Shown here in pieces: positions 49,695-60,300 of a stretch of 64,000 nt of DNA. The DNA is from Sedimentitalea nanhaiensis DSM 24252 (GTDB lineage Bacteria; Pseudomonadota; Alphaproteobacteria; Rhodobacterales; Rhodobacteraceae). The DNA is taken from positions 2,205,741-2,269,740 of the forward strand of contig NZ_KI421509.1 in the NCBI RefSeq assembly GCF_000473225.1, read 5' to 3'. The notes under the pieces were generated by a model. That model was not told the origin of the DNA, did not search any database, and worked only from the letters and a program-made list of their open reading frames with translations. A program made the translations under genes and the position numbers. Each line of letters opens with the position of its first letter. Position 1 is the stretch's first letter.

Positions 49695-49717
49695 GGGCGG
49701 CACCAGTCGCACCGCCC
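49695..49717 (-). promoter_or_regulatory. Intercistronic hairpin after the ABC binding-protein gene
   Basis: GGGCGG and CCGCCC arms with an 11-base loop lie in the 126-base gap after the binding-protein stop. Such hairpins often protect the 5' part of the message and raise binding-protein levels relative to the permeases. The stem is seen; the effect is inferred. Confidence 0.35.
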
Positions 49718-49732
49718 GTTGTATTACCAGGC

Positions 49733-50956
49733 TCAGTTCGGGATCAGCCCAGCCTCTTTCGCGGAAATCAGGTAATCGGACTCGATCGCCTTGAGCGTGG
49801 TTTCGGCGTCCGCAGATCCGGTGAGAAAGCGGCTGACATTGTTGCCGGTGGCTGTATGCATCAGCCCCATGGCCGAGGTCGACGGATAGGAAACCGCCGG
49901 TGGCTGCGCCTGAAGGGTCTCGATCGCGCCTTGGGCGAGCCGGTTTGGCACATAGCCTGGAATCAGCCAGATGGCCGCGTCGTTATTCGCTTCGACCATG
50001 CCGGTATCCATCCCTTCGACGATCAACCGAAACGCCGCTTCGGCCTGCTCGTCGGTGATGTTTCTGGCGATAACTGCACCATCCCACCAAATCGTTGTCG
50101 CCGGCGCCCCACCGTCGAGTACGCGCGGAGCCGCTGTGCTGTTGACCAGTCCGACGACCTGGCTTTCGGCCTCGTCATCCGATGCCCCGGCGCGGCTCGC
50201 CCAGAGGTTCGCCATGGCGATCTTACCCTGTTGGAACTGCTGCTGGACATAGGTTGAATCCGATACCAGATATTCCGGATCCAGGAATTCGGTCGTCGCC
50301 TTCATGGTCTCCAACGCCTTGATTCCGGCATCGGTGTTGACTGTCGGCATGTTGTTGTCGTCGACAAAAACGCCACCATAGCCGTAGAACAGGTTGATGA
50401 ATTCCAACGCCAGGTTCCAACCCGACTTCATCGTCGCGCCCAGCGGGTAATCCACCACCCCCGCTTCGCGGATCTTCGCGGCAGCCGCCAGCACTTCTTC
50501 CCAGGTTTGCGGCACCGGAATGTCCAGATCTTCAAGGACGTCGCGCCGGTATTGCAGATTCTGTGTGTTCACCATCATAGCGATGGCCATGATCTTGCCG
50601 TCGATGCGGATCAGCTGGTTGGGCGACAGGTGTTGGCCGTATTTTTCGACCAGATCGTCCAGCGGGCGGATCGTGCCTTCGTTCAGCAACGGTGTAATGG
50701 TGCCATTAGATACGCCGCCGATCTGATACAGCGACGGTGTGGCCGCAAAAGCCGCAGGTTGCTTTTTGCGAAATTCCTGGTCCAGTTCGGCGGTAAAATT
50801 ACCGCATTCTGCCATTGCATTGGCAACAGCCTTCCAAGCCTCGAAACCCGCCGCAAGCATGCTCACCGGGGTGTCGTTTTTATAGGCGCAATTGGCGTAG
50901 CTGACAGTTCCAGAGACTGACAACGCTCCAGCCAAAATAAGTGTCCTGAGATTCAT
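49733..50956 (-). CDS. ABC transporter solute-binding protein (family 1, carbohydrate-type)
   Basis: A 407-aa periplasmic receptor with a signal peptide (1-21, ending in SYA-NC). The cysteines at about 23 and 51 could form a disulfide; no clear lipobox is present. Family 1 features are seen: AVANAMAECGNFTAELDQEF, a TWEEVLAAAAKIRE segment, GATMKSGWNLALEFINLFYG and QQFQQGKIAMANLWASRAG. The ATG at 50,956 follows GGAGGAG. The receptor type points to a sugar or polyol-like ligand. It differs from the TRAP receptor encoded in the same operon. Confidence 0.9.
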   Translation of the reverse strand: MNLRTLILAGALSVSGTVSYANCAYKNDTPVSMLAAGFEAWKAVANAMAECGNFTAELDQEFRKKQPAAFAATPSLYQIGGVSNGTITPLLNEGTIRPLDDLVEKYGQHLSPNQLIRIDGKIMAIAMMVNTQNLQYRRDVLEDLDIPVPQTWEEVLAAAAKIREAGVVDYPLGATMKSGWNLALEFINLFYGYGGVFVDDNNMPTVNTDAGIKALETMKATTEFLDPEYLVSDSTYVQQQFQQGKIAMANLWASRAGASDDEAESQVVGLVNSTAAPRVLDGGAPATTIWWDGAVIARNITDEQAEAAFRLIVEGMDTGMVEANNDAAIWLIPGYVPNRLAQGAIETLQAQPPAVSYPSTSAMGLMHTATGNNVSRFLTGSADAETTLKAIESDYLISAKEAGLIPN

Positions 50957-51020
50957 CCGAATTCTCCTCCTGTTGGTCGGAACGGGTGGGGTCTCTGCCC
51001 CAGCCCGCTTTTCACGTGGC

Positions 51021-52073
51021 TCAGCGGTCCTGCCTGCCACCCGTTTGCGTATCGAATAGATGGCAGATCGTGGCCGGAACCGAGAACGACACGGGGTCGC
51101 CGATTTCGGCGCGAAAGTCCTTGGGGGCCTTGACAGAAACCAGCTGCCCGCCCGCACGTACCGTTAACATGACGGCGTCGCCCAAAAGTTCGATCGTGTA
51201 GAGCGGCCCGTTGATCTGTCCTGCGACACCCTCGGCAACCGCGGAATCCTCGGCGCGAAATCCAAGAATCGTCGGGCCGTCCGGCGCATTCAGCCCCGAT
51301 ATCGTCGCGTTGCGCGCGGTGAAGGTGCCGTTTTTGATGTCACCTTCCATCAGATTCATCGCCGGAGAGCCGATAAAGCTGGCAACGAAGGTATTGGCCG
51401 GATTGTCGTAGATATCTGTCGGGGTGCCGACCTGTTGCACCACACCGGACTTCATCACGACAACGCGATCTGCAAGGGTCATCGCCTCGATCTGGTCATG
51501 GGTCACGTAAACGGTGGTAACCTTCAGTTCGTGGCTGAGGTTCTTGATCTGCGCCCGTGTCGAGACCCGCAGCTTGGCGTCCAGATTGGACAGCGGTTCA
51601 TCCATCAGAAACACTGACGGCCTGCGTACAATGGCGCGCGCCAATGCCACGCGCTGGCGTTGCCCACCAGACAATTCAGCCGGCTTGCGATGCAAAAAAT
51701 CCGTCAGCTCGACCATTTCAGCGGCTCTCAGAACCCGCTCGTCATGGGTTGCCGGGTCGACCTTGCGGACCTTCAGCGGAAAGCGGATATTTTCATAGAC
51801 GTTCAGATGCGGATACAACCCGTAGGATTGAAAAACCATTGCCACGTCGCGGTCCTTGGGATCGAGATCATTGACCATCCGGTCGCCAATCCAGATCTCT
51901 CCGCCGCTGGCCTCTTCCAGCCCGGCAATCATCCGCATCGTTGTGGTCTTGCCGCAGCCGGACGGCCCGAGCAAAACCAGAAACTCCCGATCGGCAATGG
52001 TCAGATCGAAATCATTGACGCCGACGAACGAGCCCCAGCGCTTGGAAATGTTCTTGAGTTGAATTTCAGCCAT
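51021..52073 (-). CDS. ABC transporter ATP-binding protein, UgpC/MalK-type
   Basis: A 350-aa ATPase of the CUT1 family. Walker A GPSGCGKT (36-43), Q-loop FQSYGLYPH, signature ELSGGQRQRVALARAI, Walker B VFLMDEPLSNLD and a C-terminal TOBE/regulatory domain (from about 240; ILGFRAEDSAV) are intact. The start MAEIQLKNISKRWG at 52,073 is preceded by an A/C-rich gap and the operators. It is the first gene of the 17-gene operon and the transporter should be fully functional. Confidence 0.93.
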   Translation of the reverse strand: MAEIQLKNISKRWGSFVGVNDFDLTIADREFLVLLGPSGCGKTTTMRMIAGLEEASGGEIWIGDRMVNDLDPKDRDVAMVFQSYGLYPHLNVYENIRFPLKVRKVDPATHDERVLRAAEMVELTDFLHRKPAELSGGQRQRVALARAIVRRPSVFLMDEPLSNLDAKLRVSTRAQIKNLSHELKVTTVYVTHDQIEAMTLADRVVVMKSGVVQQVGTPTDIYDNPANTFVASFIGSPAMNLMEGDIKNGTFTARNATISGLNAPDGPTILGFRAEDSAVAEGVAGQINGPLYTIELLGDAVMLTVRAGGQLVSVKAPKDFRAEIGDPVSFSVPATICHLFDTQTGGRQDR

Positions 52074-52105
52074 GCGTCGCCCCGGTCTGCCAAGATGCAC
52101 AATTC

Positions 52106-52121
52106 CTGCATACGATTGCAA
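52106..52121. promoter_or_regulatory. LacI-type operator, copy 1
   Basis: CTGCATACGATTGCAA is a 16-bp near-palindrome with the central CG that LacI-family repressors need. It lies 33 bases ahead of the ATPase gene and is the reverse complement of copy 2 except for one end base. Confidence 0.7.
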
Positions 52122-52160
52122 TATTGGTAGACGTTACGTAAGCCATTTGGCAAGATATTT

Positions 52161-52176
52161 TTGCAATCGTATGCAA
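52161..52176. promoter_or_regulatory. LacI-type operator, copy 2
   Basis: TTGCAATCGTATGCAA is the inverted copy of the site at 52,106, with centres 55 bp apart, about five helical turns. It lies 57 bases ahead of the divergent SnoaL-like start, so one repressor could close both promoters, perhaps by looping. Confidence 0.7.
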
Positions 52177-52232
52177 ATTTCATGAGAACCCGCCATGAAA
52201 TTATCCGTAACAGCTTGGAAGAAAGGAATATA

Positions 52233-53240
52233 ATGGACGAAGTTCAATCCGCGAAACAGACGGTCGAAAGCCTATATCAGACGCTTGACGGTACCGATCT
52301 TCTGGGAATCACCGACACAATCACAGCAGCGACCACAACTGATTATCGCTGGCGCGGATTTCATCCTTTCGACGAAATGCACGGAGCGGATACAGTCGCT
52401 GACCGTTTCTGGAGGCCTCTGCGCGTGGCCTTGACCCGGCTGCAACGCCGCGAGGACATCTTCTTTGCGGGCCGCAACAGCTTAACCGGCGATGGCGCTG
52501 TCTGGGTGGTCTCCATGGGCCATCTCATGGGGCTTTTCGACAAGCCCTGGCTGGGCATTCGGCCCACTGGCAAGATGGCATTCCTGCGCTATTGCGAATT
52601 CAACCGGGTGGAAAATGGGCGGATCGCCGAAACAGCGATGTATTTCGATATACCGCACCTGATGATGCAGGCGGGCCTGTCGCCCTTCCCGCCACAAACC
52701 GCAGCACATTTCGTCCAGCCCGGCCCCCAAACCCATGACGGATTGCTGGCGGGCACACAACCGGCCGAGGAAGGTGAAAAGACGCTGGCCTGCATCAACG
52801 CGATGATCTCCGACCTGGGCCGCTGGGATTCAGGCCTGCCGTTGCAACAGGAACTGGCACAAAGCTGGGCCGATGACATGATCTGGTGGGGTCCGGCGGG
52901 CATCGGCTCGACATACACAATCGACCGCTATGCCCTTCAACATTCCGGTCCCTTTCGCGCCGGGTTCACGGACCGCTCCAAAACGCAACATGTCTGTCGC
53001 CTGGCCGAAGGGCACTATGGCGGATTCTTCGGCTGGCCAAACTTCACCGCCCGACCGACCGGCGGCTTCATGGGCATGCCTGCCACGGATCGGGAAGCAG
53101 AGTTCCGGGTCATCGATATTTACCGGCGTGCAGGCGAAAAGTTGGCGGAAAACTGGGTCTTCATCGACCTGCTCCATTTCTGGAAGCAACAAGGCGTAGA
53201 TATCCTTGGTCGAACAACACGCATCGAGAGCCCCATGTAA
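52233..53240 (+). CDS. Two-domain SnoaL-like (ester-cyclase) protein, divergent
   Basis: A 335-aa protein with two SnoaL-like domains. Domain 1 has LGIRPTGKMAFLRYCEFNRV then ENGRIAETAMYFDIPHLMMQ; domain 2 has MGMPATDREAEFRVIDIYRR then ENWVFIDLLHFWKQQGVDIL. It matches the protein at 41,502-42,551 domain for domain, so the two are paralogues. The ATG at 52,233 follows AAAGGA; an earlier ATG at 52,182 is possible but starts only 6 bases after the operator. It is the only gene of this cluster on the plus strand and should be controlled by the same operators. Confidence 0.85.
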   Translation: MDEVQSAKQTVESLYQTLDGTDLLGITDTITAATTTDYRWRGFHPFDEMHGADTVADRFWRPLRVALTRLQRREDIFFAGRNSLTGDGAVWVVSMGHLMGLFDKPWLGIRPTGKMAFLRYCEFNRVENGRIAETAMYFDIPHLMMQAGLSPFPPQTAAHFVQPGPQTHDGLLAGTQPAEEGEKTLACINAMISDLGRWDSGLPLQQELAQSWADDMIWWGPAGIGSTYTIDRYALQHSGPFRAGFTDRSKTQHVCRLAEGHYGGFFGWPNFTARPTGGFMGMPATDREAEFRVIDIYRRAGEKLAENWVFIDLLHFWKQQGVDILGRTTRIESPM

Positions 53241-53393
53241 TTGTCCAGTGTCACATACCTCATATGCGGCAAACCCCTGCACGAGGATGCTGTCTTTGCG
53301 GGTCGGTCCGATGTTTTTCGTGAATCGTTTGACGAGAGAGACGATCCGAATTGACGAAGCGAAACCCGGTCTGAATCAGGCCAGCTGATTGCA

Positions 53394-53423
53394 AAAGGCC
53401 CGCCAAATTGCCGGCGGGCCTTT
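53394..53423 (-). terminator. Terminator of clpB
   Basis: AAAGGCCCGCC and GGCGGGCCTTT form an 11-bp stem with an 8-base loop; the minus strand continues with a short T-run. It probably also stops transcription of the divergently placed SnoaL-like gene, whose end is 150 bases away. Confidence 0.75.
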
Positions 53424-53438
53424 CGTTTGGGTCATCGA

Positions 53439-56057
<2,619 letters not shown>

Positions 56058-56257
56058 CTGTCTCTCCTTGTCTAAGCGCCCCGAAAAATCGACGCCTGCA
56101 GAGCAGCACGCCGCTATATGGGCCTCGCATTCAATTTGGGGAATTCATGGTCACGTTCAAGACCTGATGCAGGATTATTGCGGTGAATTCGATAGACATG
56201 GACAAAACGACCCCAGACCAGTTAGTCAGACGAAACCCCACAACCAGAGGTAAGCCC

Positions 56258-56953
56258 ATGTCCGATGACCGCTTGATCGTAGCCCTTGATGTCCCCGATG
56301 CTGTGCAAGGCTTGGCATTGGCAGATACGCTGGGCGACTCGGTCGGGTTCTACAAGATCGGGCTGGGCATGCTGACCGGTGGCGGGCTGGCGCTGGCCAA
56401 CGAGCTTAAGCAACGCCATGGCAAGCGCGTTTTCCTCGACATGAAGCTGTTCGACATCGGCGCCACGATTGAGAACGCAGTACGCGGGCTGGCCAAATTC
56501 GATCTGGATTTCCTGACCGTGCACGGCGATCCGCATGTAGTGCGTGCCGCCAAACAAGGCGCAGCGGACAGCGACCTGAAGATCCTGGGCGTTACCATCC
56601 TGACCTCTCTGGACCGGGGCGACCTGAACGAGGCGATGCTTGTGGCTGGCGACGTGCCGGACCTGGTGGTCGAACGTGCGGTACGGGCGCTGGAGGCCGG
56701 TGCCGACGGGGTGATCGCCAGCCCACGCGAAGCAGAAATGATCCGCGCCTTGCCCCAGGCCAAGGACCGGTTGATCGTTACTCCGGGCGTGCGCCCCCCA
56801 GGTGCCGACCTGGGCGATCAGAAACGAGTCGCCACCCCAGCCAGTGCCATTACAGCGGGGGCGGATCACATCGTGGTCGGGCGTCCGGTATGGAAATCAG
56901 CCGACCCGCGCGCCGCCGCCCAGGCAATACTGGACGAGCTTTCGACAATTTGA
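56258..56953 (+). CDS. pyrF: Orotidine 5'-phosphate decarboxylase
   Basis: Makes UMP from OMP. The 231-aa protein has the Asp-Lys-Asp catalytic motif FLDMKLFDIG (Asp61, Lys63, Asp66) and the phosphate-binding VTPGVRPPGADLGDQKR and IVVGRPVW. The ATG at 56,258 follows AGAGG; the longer open frame adds 25 residues with no family support. Confidence 0.95.
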   Translation: MSDDRLIVALDVPDAVQGLALADTLGDSVGFYKIGLGMLTGGGLALANELKQRHGKRVFLDMKLFDIGATIENAVRGLAKFDLDFLTVHGDPHVVRAAKQGAADSDLKILGVTILTSLDRGDLNEAMLVAGDVPDLVVERAVRALEAGADGVIASPREAEMIRALPQAKDRLIVTPGVRPPGADLGDQKRVATPASAITAGADHIVVGRPVWKSADPRAAAQAILDELSTI

Positions 56954-57096
56954 ACACCGGCTGTGCCCTTAAAAGCACATGCTATACGTGTCTTTTATGA
57001 GACGGGCATTCCAGACTTTATAATTCTGCCGTTTTGGGTGACGCTACGTAATGAGATACTCCCCAACGAACCTTTTCTTCCTGTGGTTCGTTACCT

Positions 57097-57119
57097 CCCC
57101 CCGCCTCAGCAGCGGGGGG
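57097..57119. terminator. Bidirectional terminator between pyrF and the Nudix gene
   Basis: CCCCCCGC and GCGGGGGG arms with a 7-base loop; the plus strand continues CCTTTCG. It lies between convergent genes. Confidence 0.6.
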
Positions 57120-57127
57120 CCTTTCGC

Positions 57128-57547
57128 TCAGCCCCCGGAAAACGCACCGTTCCGCGCCAGATAGCTGCGCAGTTGCTGCGCGAAATGCGGTACCGCGAGC
57201 GGATGATCGCAATAGGTCTGCGGCGGCATCAGCCGCCAGCCCGTACCTTCGGAGCCAAAGCGGATCAAACCGGCAGTGCGCGCCGGCAAATGCGCCGCAA
57301 AAAACCAGACTATGCCGTGTGGGCGCGGATAGCTGGTAGACCAGACCAGATCCTTTGCCGCGACACTGAGGCCAACCTCTTCATGGGTTTCGCGCAATAC
57401 ACAGGCCTGTGGCGTTTCATCCCCCTCGCGCCCGCCGCCGGGCAGATCCCAATGATCGGGCCATGGAATATCGGGCCGATTGTCACGCCGGATGACCAGA
57501 AGATCGCTCCCCAGAAACAACGCCAGCTTGGCACCAGAAAATGTCAT
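57128..57547 (-). CDS. Nudix hydrolase
   Basis: A 139-aa pyrophosphohydrolase. The Nudix box GGGREGDETPQACVLRETHE plus EVGL fits the GX5EX7REUXEEXGU pattern, giving the Mg site. It starts MTFSGAKLALFLG at 57,547; a longer start at 57,613 is open. The substrate, such as an oxidised or non-canonical nucleotide, is not predictable. It is convergent to pyrF and divergent from dinB. Confidence 0.85.
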   Translation of the reverse strand: MTFSGAKLALFLGSDLLVIRRDNRPDIPWPDHWDLPGGGREGDETPQACVLRETHEEVGLSVAAKDLVWSTSYPRPHGIVWFFAAHLPARTAGLIRFGSEGTGWRLMPPQTYCDHPLAVPHFAQQLRSYLARNGAFSGG

Positions 57548-57649
57548 GACCGCAGCCCTGCCTTTTGAATTGACGCTGACGCACCGCCAGAATTGGCCTA
57601 GTATGACCGACATATATGCAACGGCACGTTAATCGGATACCCCACCCCA

Positions 57650-58906
57650 ATGCCCAGCCTGTGCCGAGACTGTCTGGCCGTGACCGAGAGCGACATTTCG
57701 CGCTGCGCGGTCTGCCGCAGCCCACGTGTTCTGTCACATCCCGAACTGTTTGACCTGTCGATTGCGCATATGGATTGCGATGCGTTTTACGCTTCGGTCG
57801 AAAAACGCGACAACCCTTCGTTGGCGAACAAGCCCGTGATCATCGGTGGCGGGCGGCGCGGCGTGGTATCGACCGCCTGCTATATCGCACGGATTCGCGG
57901 CGTGCGCTCGGCCATGCCAATGTTCCAGGCGTTGAAACTGTGCCCAGATGCGGTGGTGATCAGGCCGCGGATGCAGGCCTATGTCGAGGCATCTCGGAAA
58001 ATCCGCGTGATGATGGAAGAACTGACCCCCGCCATCGAGCCGCTGTCGTTGGACGAGGCGTTTCTGGATCTGAACGGCACCCAGCGACTGCACGGCGCAC
58101 CACCGGCGGTGATGCTGGCGCGACTTATCAAACGGATGAAGGATGAGTTGGGCCTGACGGGATCGATCGGATTGAGCCATAACAAGTTCCTGGCCAAGGT
58201 GGCGTCGGATCTCGACAAGCCGCGCGGGTTTTCGGTGATTGGCAAAGCCGAGACTTCCGATTTCCTGCGCGACCGGCCGGTGCGGTTGATCTGGGGAATC
58301 GGTCCTGCGGCGCAGGTGTCGCTGGACAGGGCCGGGATCCGTACCTTTGCCGATTTGCTGCGGTGGGACCGCACCGATCTGAGCGCGCGGTTTGGCGCGA
58401 TGGGCGAGCGGTTGTGGCATCTGGCGCGCGGGCAGGACCGGCGGCGGGTTTCGGCTCACGAGCCGATGAAGTCGATCAGCAACGAGACGACGTTTTCTGA
58501 AGATACCGGCGATCCCGACCTGCTGGACGGGCATCTGTGGCGGATGGCCGAAAAGGTCGCGGACCGGGCCAAGGCCAAACGCCTGGCCGGGCGGGTGGTG
58601 ACCCTAAAGCTAAAGCGCGCCGATCACAGCAGCCTGTCACGACGGGTGGCGCTGCGCGACGCGACGCAGCTGGCCGACACCATCTATCGCACCGCCCGCG
58701 GGTTGTTCGACCAGGTCGGAAATCAGGGACCCTATCGGCTGTTGGGCTGTGGTTTGTCCGACCTGTGTCCCGAAAGCCAGGCCGGCAAGTCCGGCGATCT
58801 GCTCGACCCGGATGCAACGCGGCGGAGCCAGGCGGAACGTGCGACCGATGCGATTCGCCAACGATTCGGCACTGACGCTATTCTCAAGGGACGGTCCCTG
58901 AGGTGA
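57650..58906 (+). CDS. dinB: DNA polymerase IV with an N-terminal four-cysteine extension
   Basis: Error-prone Y-family polymerase for lesion bypass. The 418-aa protein has the catalytic IAHMDCDAFYASVE (Asp42, Asp44) and LSLDEAFLDLNG motifs, the helix-hairpin-helix region, and a little-finger domain from about 260. The first 35 residues hold Cys5, Cys8, Cys19 and Cys22 in a CxxC-x10-CxxC pattern that may bind zinc; E. coli DinB lacks this. No LexA box is evident upstream, though the intergenic gap is only about 100 bases. Confidence 0.92.
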   Translation: MPSLCRDCLAVTESDISRCAVCRSPRVLSHPELFDLSIAHMDCDAFYASVEKRDNPSLANKPVIIGGGRRGVVSTACYIARIRGVRSAMPMFQALKLCPDAVVIRPRMQAYVEASRKIRVMMEELTPAIEPLSLDEAFLDLNGTQRLHGAPPAVMLARLIKRMKDELGLTGSIGLSHNKFLAKVASDLDKPRGFSVIGKAETSDFLRDRPVRLIWGIGPAAQVSLDRAGIRTFADLLRWDRTDLSARFGAMGERLWHLARGQDRRRVSAHEPMKSISNETTFSEDTGDPDLLDGHLWRMAEKVADRAKAKRLAGRVVTLKLKRADHSSLSRRVALRDATQLADTIYRTARGLFDQVGNQGPYRLLGCGLSDLCPESQAGKSGDLLDPDATRRSQAERATDAIRQRFGTDAILKGRSLR

Positions 58907-58910
58907 CGCG

Positions 58911-59771
58911 CTATTCAGCTGCCAGCGGCATCTGTTCGTTGCCAATCTCGGCGATTTCGGCAATCACCTGCCGCAACGCGCGGCGCAAGCTGTCGAAATT
59001 TGCATTTGGACGGACCTGCCGTTCGTCCAGATAGAGCGAACGATCGATCTCGACCTGAACCGCGTGTTGGCGCCGCGAGGGACGACCGTAGGCCTGCGTG
59101 ATATACGCCCCGGCGAAGGGTGCGTTGCGCACCACCGCCAGCCCGGCAGCCGAAAACGCCGCCTCGATCCGGTCCACGATCTCGCCCCCGGCGGCGGCAC
59201 CGAAACGATCCCCCAGAACGATTTCGGGACAGCGGCGGCTGTTGCGGGCGACCCCGTCCATCGCCTCGTGCGGCATCGAGTGACAATCGATCAGAATCGC
59301 CTGCCCGAAATCGCGATGCGCCTGATCCAACAGGTCCTGCAACGTCTGATGGTAGGGGCGCCAATAGCGGTCGATCCGATGCTGCGCTTCGGCCATCGGC
59401 AATTTGCCGGTATAGATTGCACGCCCATTTGCCACGACGCGCGGGATCACCCCCAATCCCGATGCGACGCGCGGGTTTTGTCCGCGCCGAACAGCGCCCT
59501 CGATCAGCGCCGGATCCAGTTCATCGGGGCTGCGATTGAGATCGACATAGGCGCGTGGCATGGCGGCACACAGCAGCGGCACACCATATTCCGGCGCACT
59601 GCCGAACAGTTGATCAACATAGGCATCCTCGGAAGAGCGGATGGCCAAATGATCCAGCGGAGTCTGGCGCAGGAAAGCCGGAGTATAACAATTGCCGCTG
59701 TGCGGCGAGGCAAACACCACACCGGACAGGCGACGCTTGGGCAGAATCAGGTCAAAAGCGGACTGGGGCAT
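58911..59771 (-). CDS. N-formylglutamate amidohydrolase family protein
   Basis: A 286-aa hydrolase. Family cues are VVFASPHSGNCYTPAFL, RAYVDLNRSPDELDP, ILIDCHSMPHEAMDG (metal-binding Asp and His) and GAYITQAYGRPSRRQHAVQVEIDR then SLYLDE. The family includes HutG-type N-formylglutamate deformylase, but no hut genes are near, so the true substrate may be another N-acylated amino acid. Convergent with dinB; only 4 bases separate the genes. Confidence 0.9.
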   Translation of the reverse strand: MPQSAFDLILPKRRLSGVVFASPHSGNCYTPAFLRQTPLDHLAIRSSEDAYVDQLFGSAPEYGVPLLCAAMPRAYVDLNRSPDELDPALIEGAVRRGQNPRVASGLGVIPRVVANGRAIYTGKLPMAEAQHRIDRYWRPYHQTLQDLLDQAHRDFGQAILIDCHSMPHEAMDGVARNSRRCPEIVLGDRFGAAAGGEIVDRIEAAFSAAGLAVVRNAPFAGAYITQAYGRPSRRQHAVQVEIDRSLYLDERQVRPNANFDSLRRALRQVIAEIAEIGNEQMPLAAE

Positions 59772-59825
59772 TGCGTCTCCTCGTTACGCTCAGCATAGAC
59801 TGGATTCGCAAGTTGCCAAAAGCCC

Positions 59826-59854
59826 TTGATCCCGGTTGCGACTCCTTTTATAGA
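59826..59854 (+). promoter_or_regulatory. Candidate promoter of tRNA-Val
   Basis: TTGATC and TATAGA are separated by exactly 17 bases, 66 bases ahead of the mature tRNA 5' end. A good sigma-70-type match by spacing and sequence; it may also serve rpmJ. Confidence 0.5.
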
Positions 59855-59919
59855 CCCGCTACCGGCGCGGGATTCCGCGCCCCATTTTGTTGGGGCAGAT
59901 CTTTCGCAACGGTATTCAT

Positions 59920-59994
59920 GGGCGCTTAGCTCAGCGGTAGAGCACTTCGTTGACATCGAAGGGGTCACAAGTTCGAACCTTGTAGTGCCCACCA
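59920..59994 (+). tRNA. tRNA-Val (GAC)
   Basis: 75-nt cloverleaf: acceptor GGGCGCT/AGTGCCC, D-arm GCTCAGCGGTAGAGC, anticodon loop TTGACAT (GAC), T-loop GTTCGAACC and encoded CCA. Confidence 0.95.
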
Positions 59995-60074
59995 TGAATT
60001 CACTGTTTCGGGCTCGCCCGAGGCACCCGCAACAAAAAGGCGCTGGCCCGCGCCGCTGGAACAGGAGAAGGACC

Positions 60075-60200
60075 ATGAAGGTCAGAAACTCGCTCCGCTC
60101 GCTCAAGAATCGGCACCGTGATTGCCGTGTTGTGCGTCGCAAAGGCCGCGTTTACGTCATCAACAAGACGCAACGCCGGTTCAAAGCCCGCCAGGGCTGA
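60075..60200 (+). CDS. rpmJ: Ribosomal protein L36
   Basis: A 41-aa highly basic protein of the large subunit ([20 protein letters not shown] then [21 protein letters not shown]), longer than the 38-aa form. It has just one of the four zinc-binding cysteines (Cys17), so it is the zinc-free type that can replace the zinc form when zinc is scarce. The start follows AGGAGAAGG. It lies after tRNA-Val and has its own strong terminator. Confidence 0.95.
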   Translation: MKVRNSLRSLKNRHRDCRVVRRKGRVYVINKTQRRFKARQG

Positions 60201-60226
60201 TCGGTCCGCGACCGAATTCACCATTT

Positions 60227-60252
60227 AAAACCGCGCCTTCGGGCGCGGTTTT
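60227..60252 (+). terminator. Rho-independent terminator of rpmJ
   Basis: AAAACCGCGCC and GGCGCGGTTTT with a TTCG tetraloop, followed by a run of T. A textbook structure, 26 bases after the stop. Confidence 0.9.
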
Positions 60253-60300
60253 TTTGTGCCTTGCTGTAGTTGACCGCTTGCGCGCACCAGGGCCTGCTCT

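Noticed and set aside
56058-56150. RpoH heat-shock promoter for clpB
   Set aside because: A TTGAAT and a CATATA element are present but only about 8 bases apart, far too close for a promoter.
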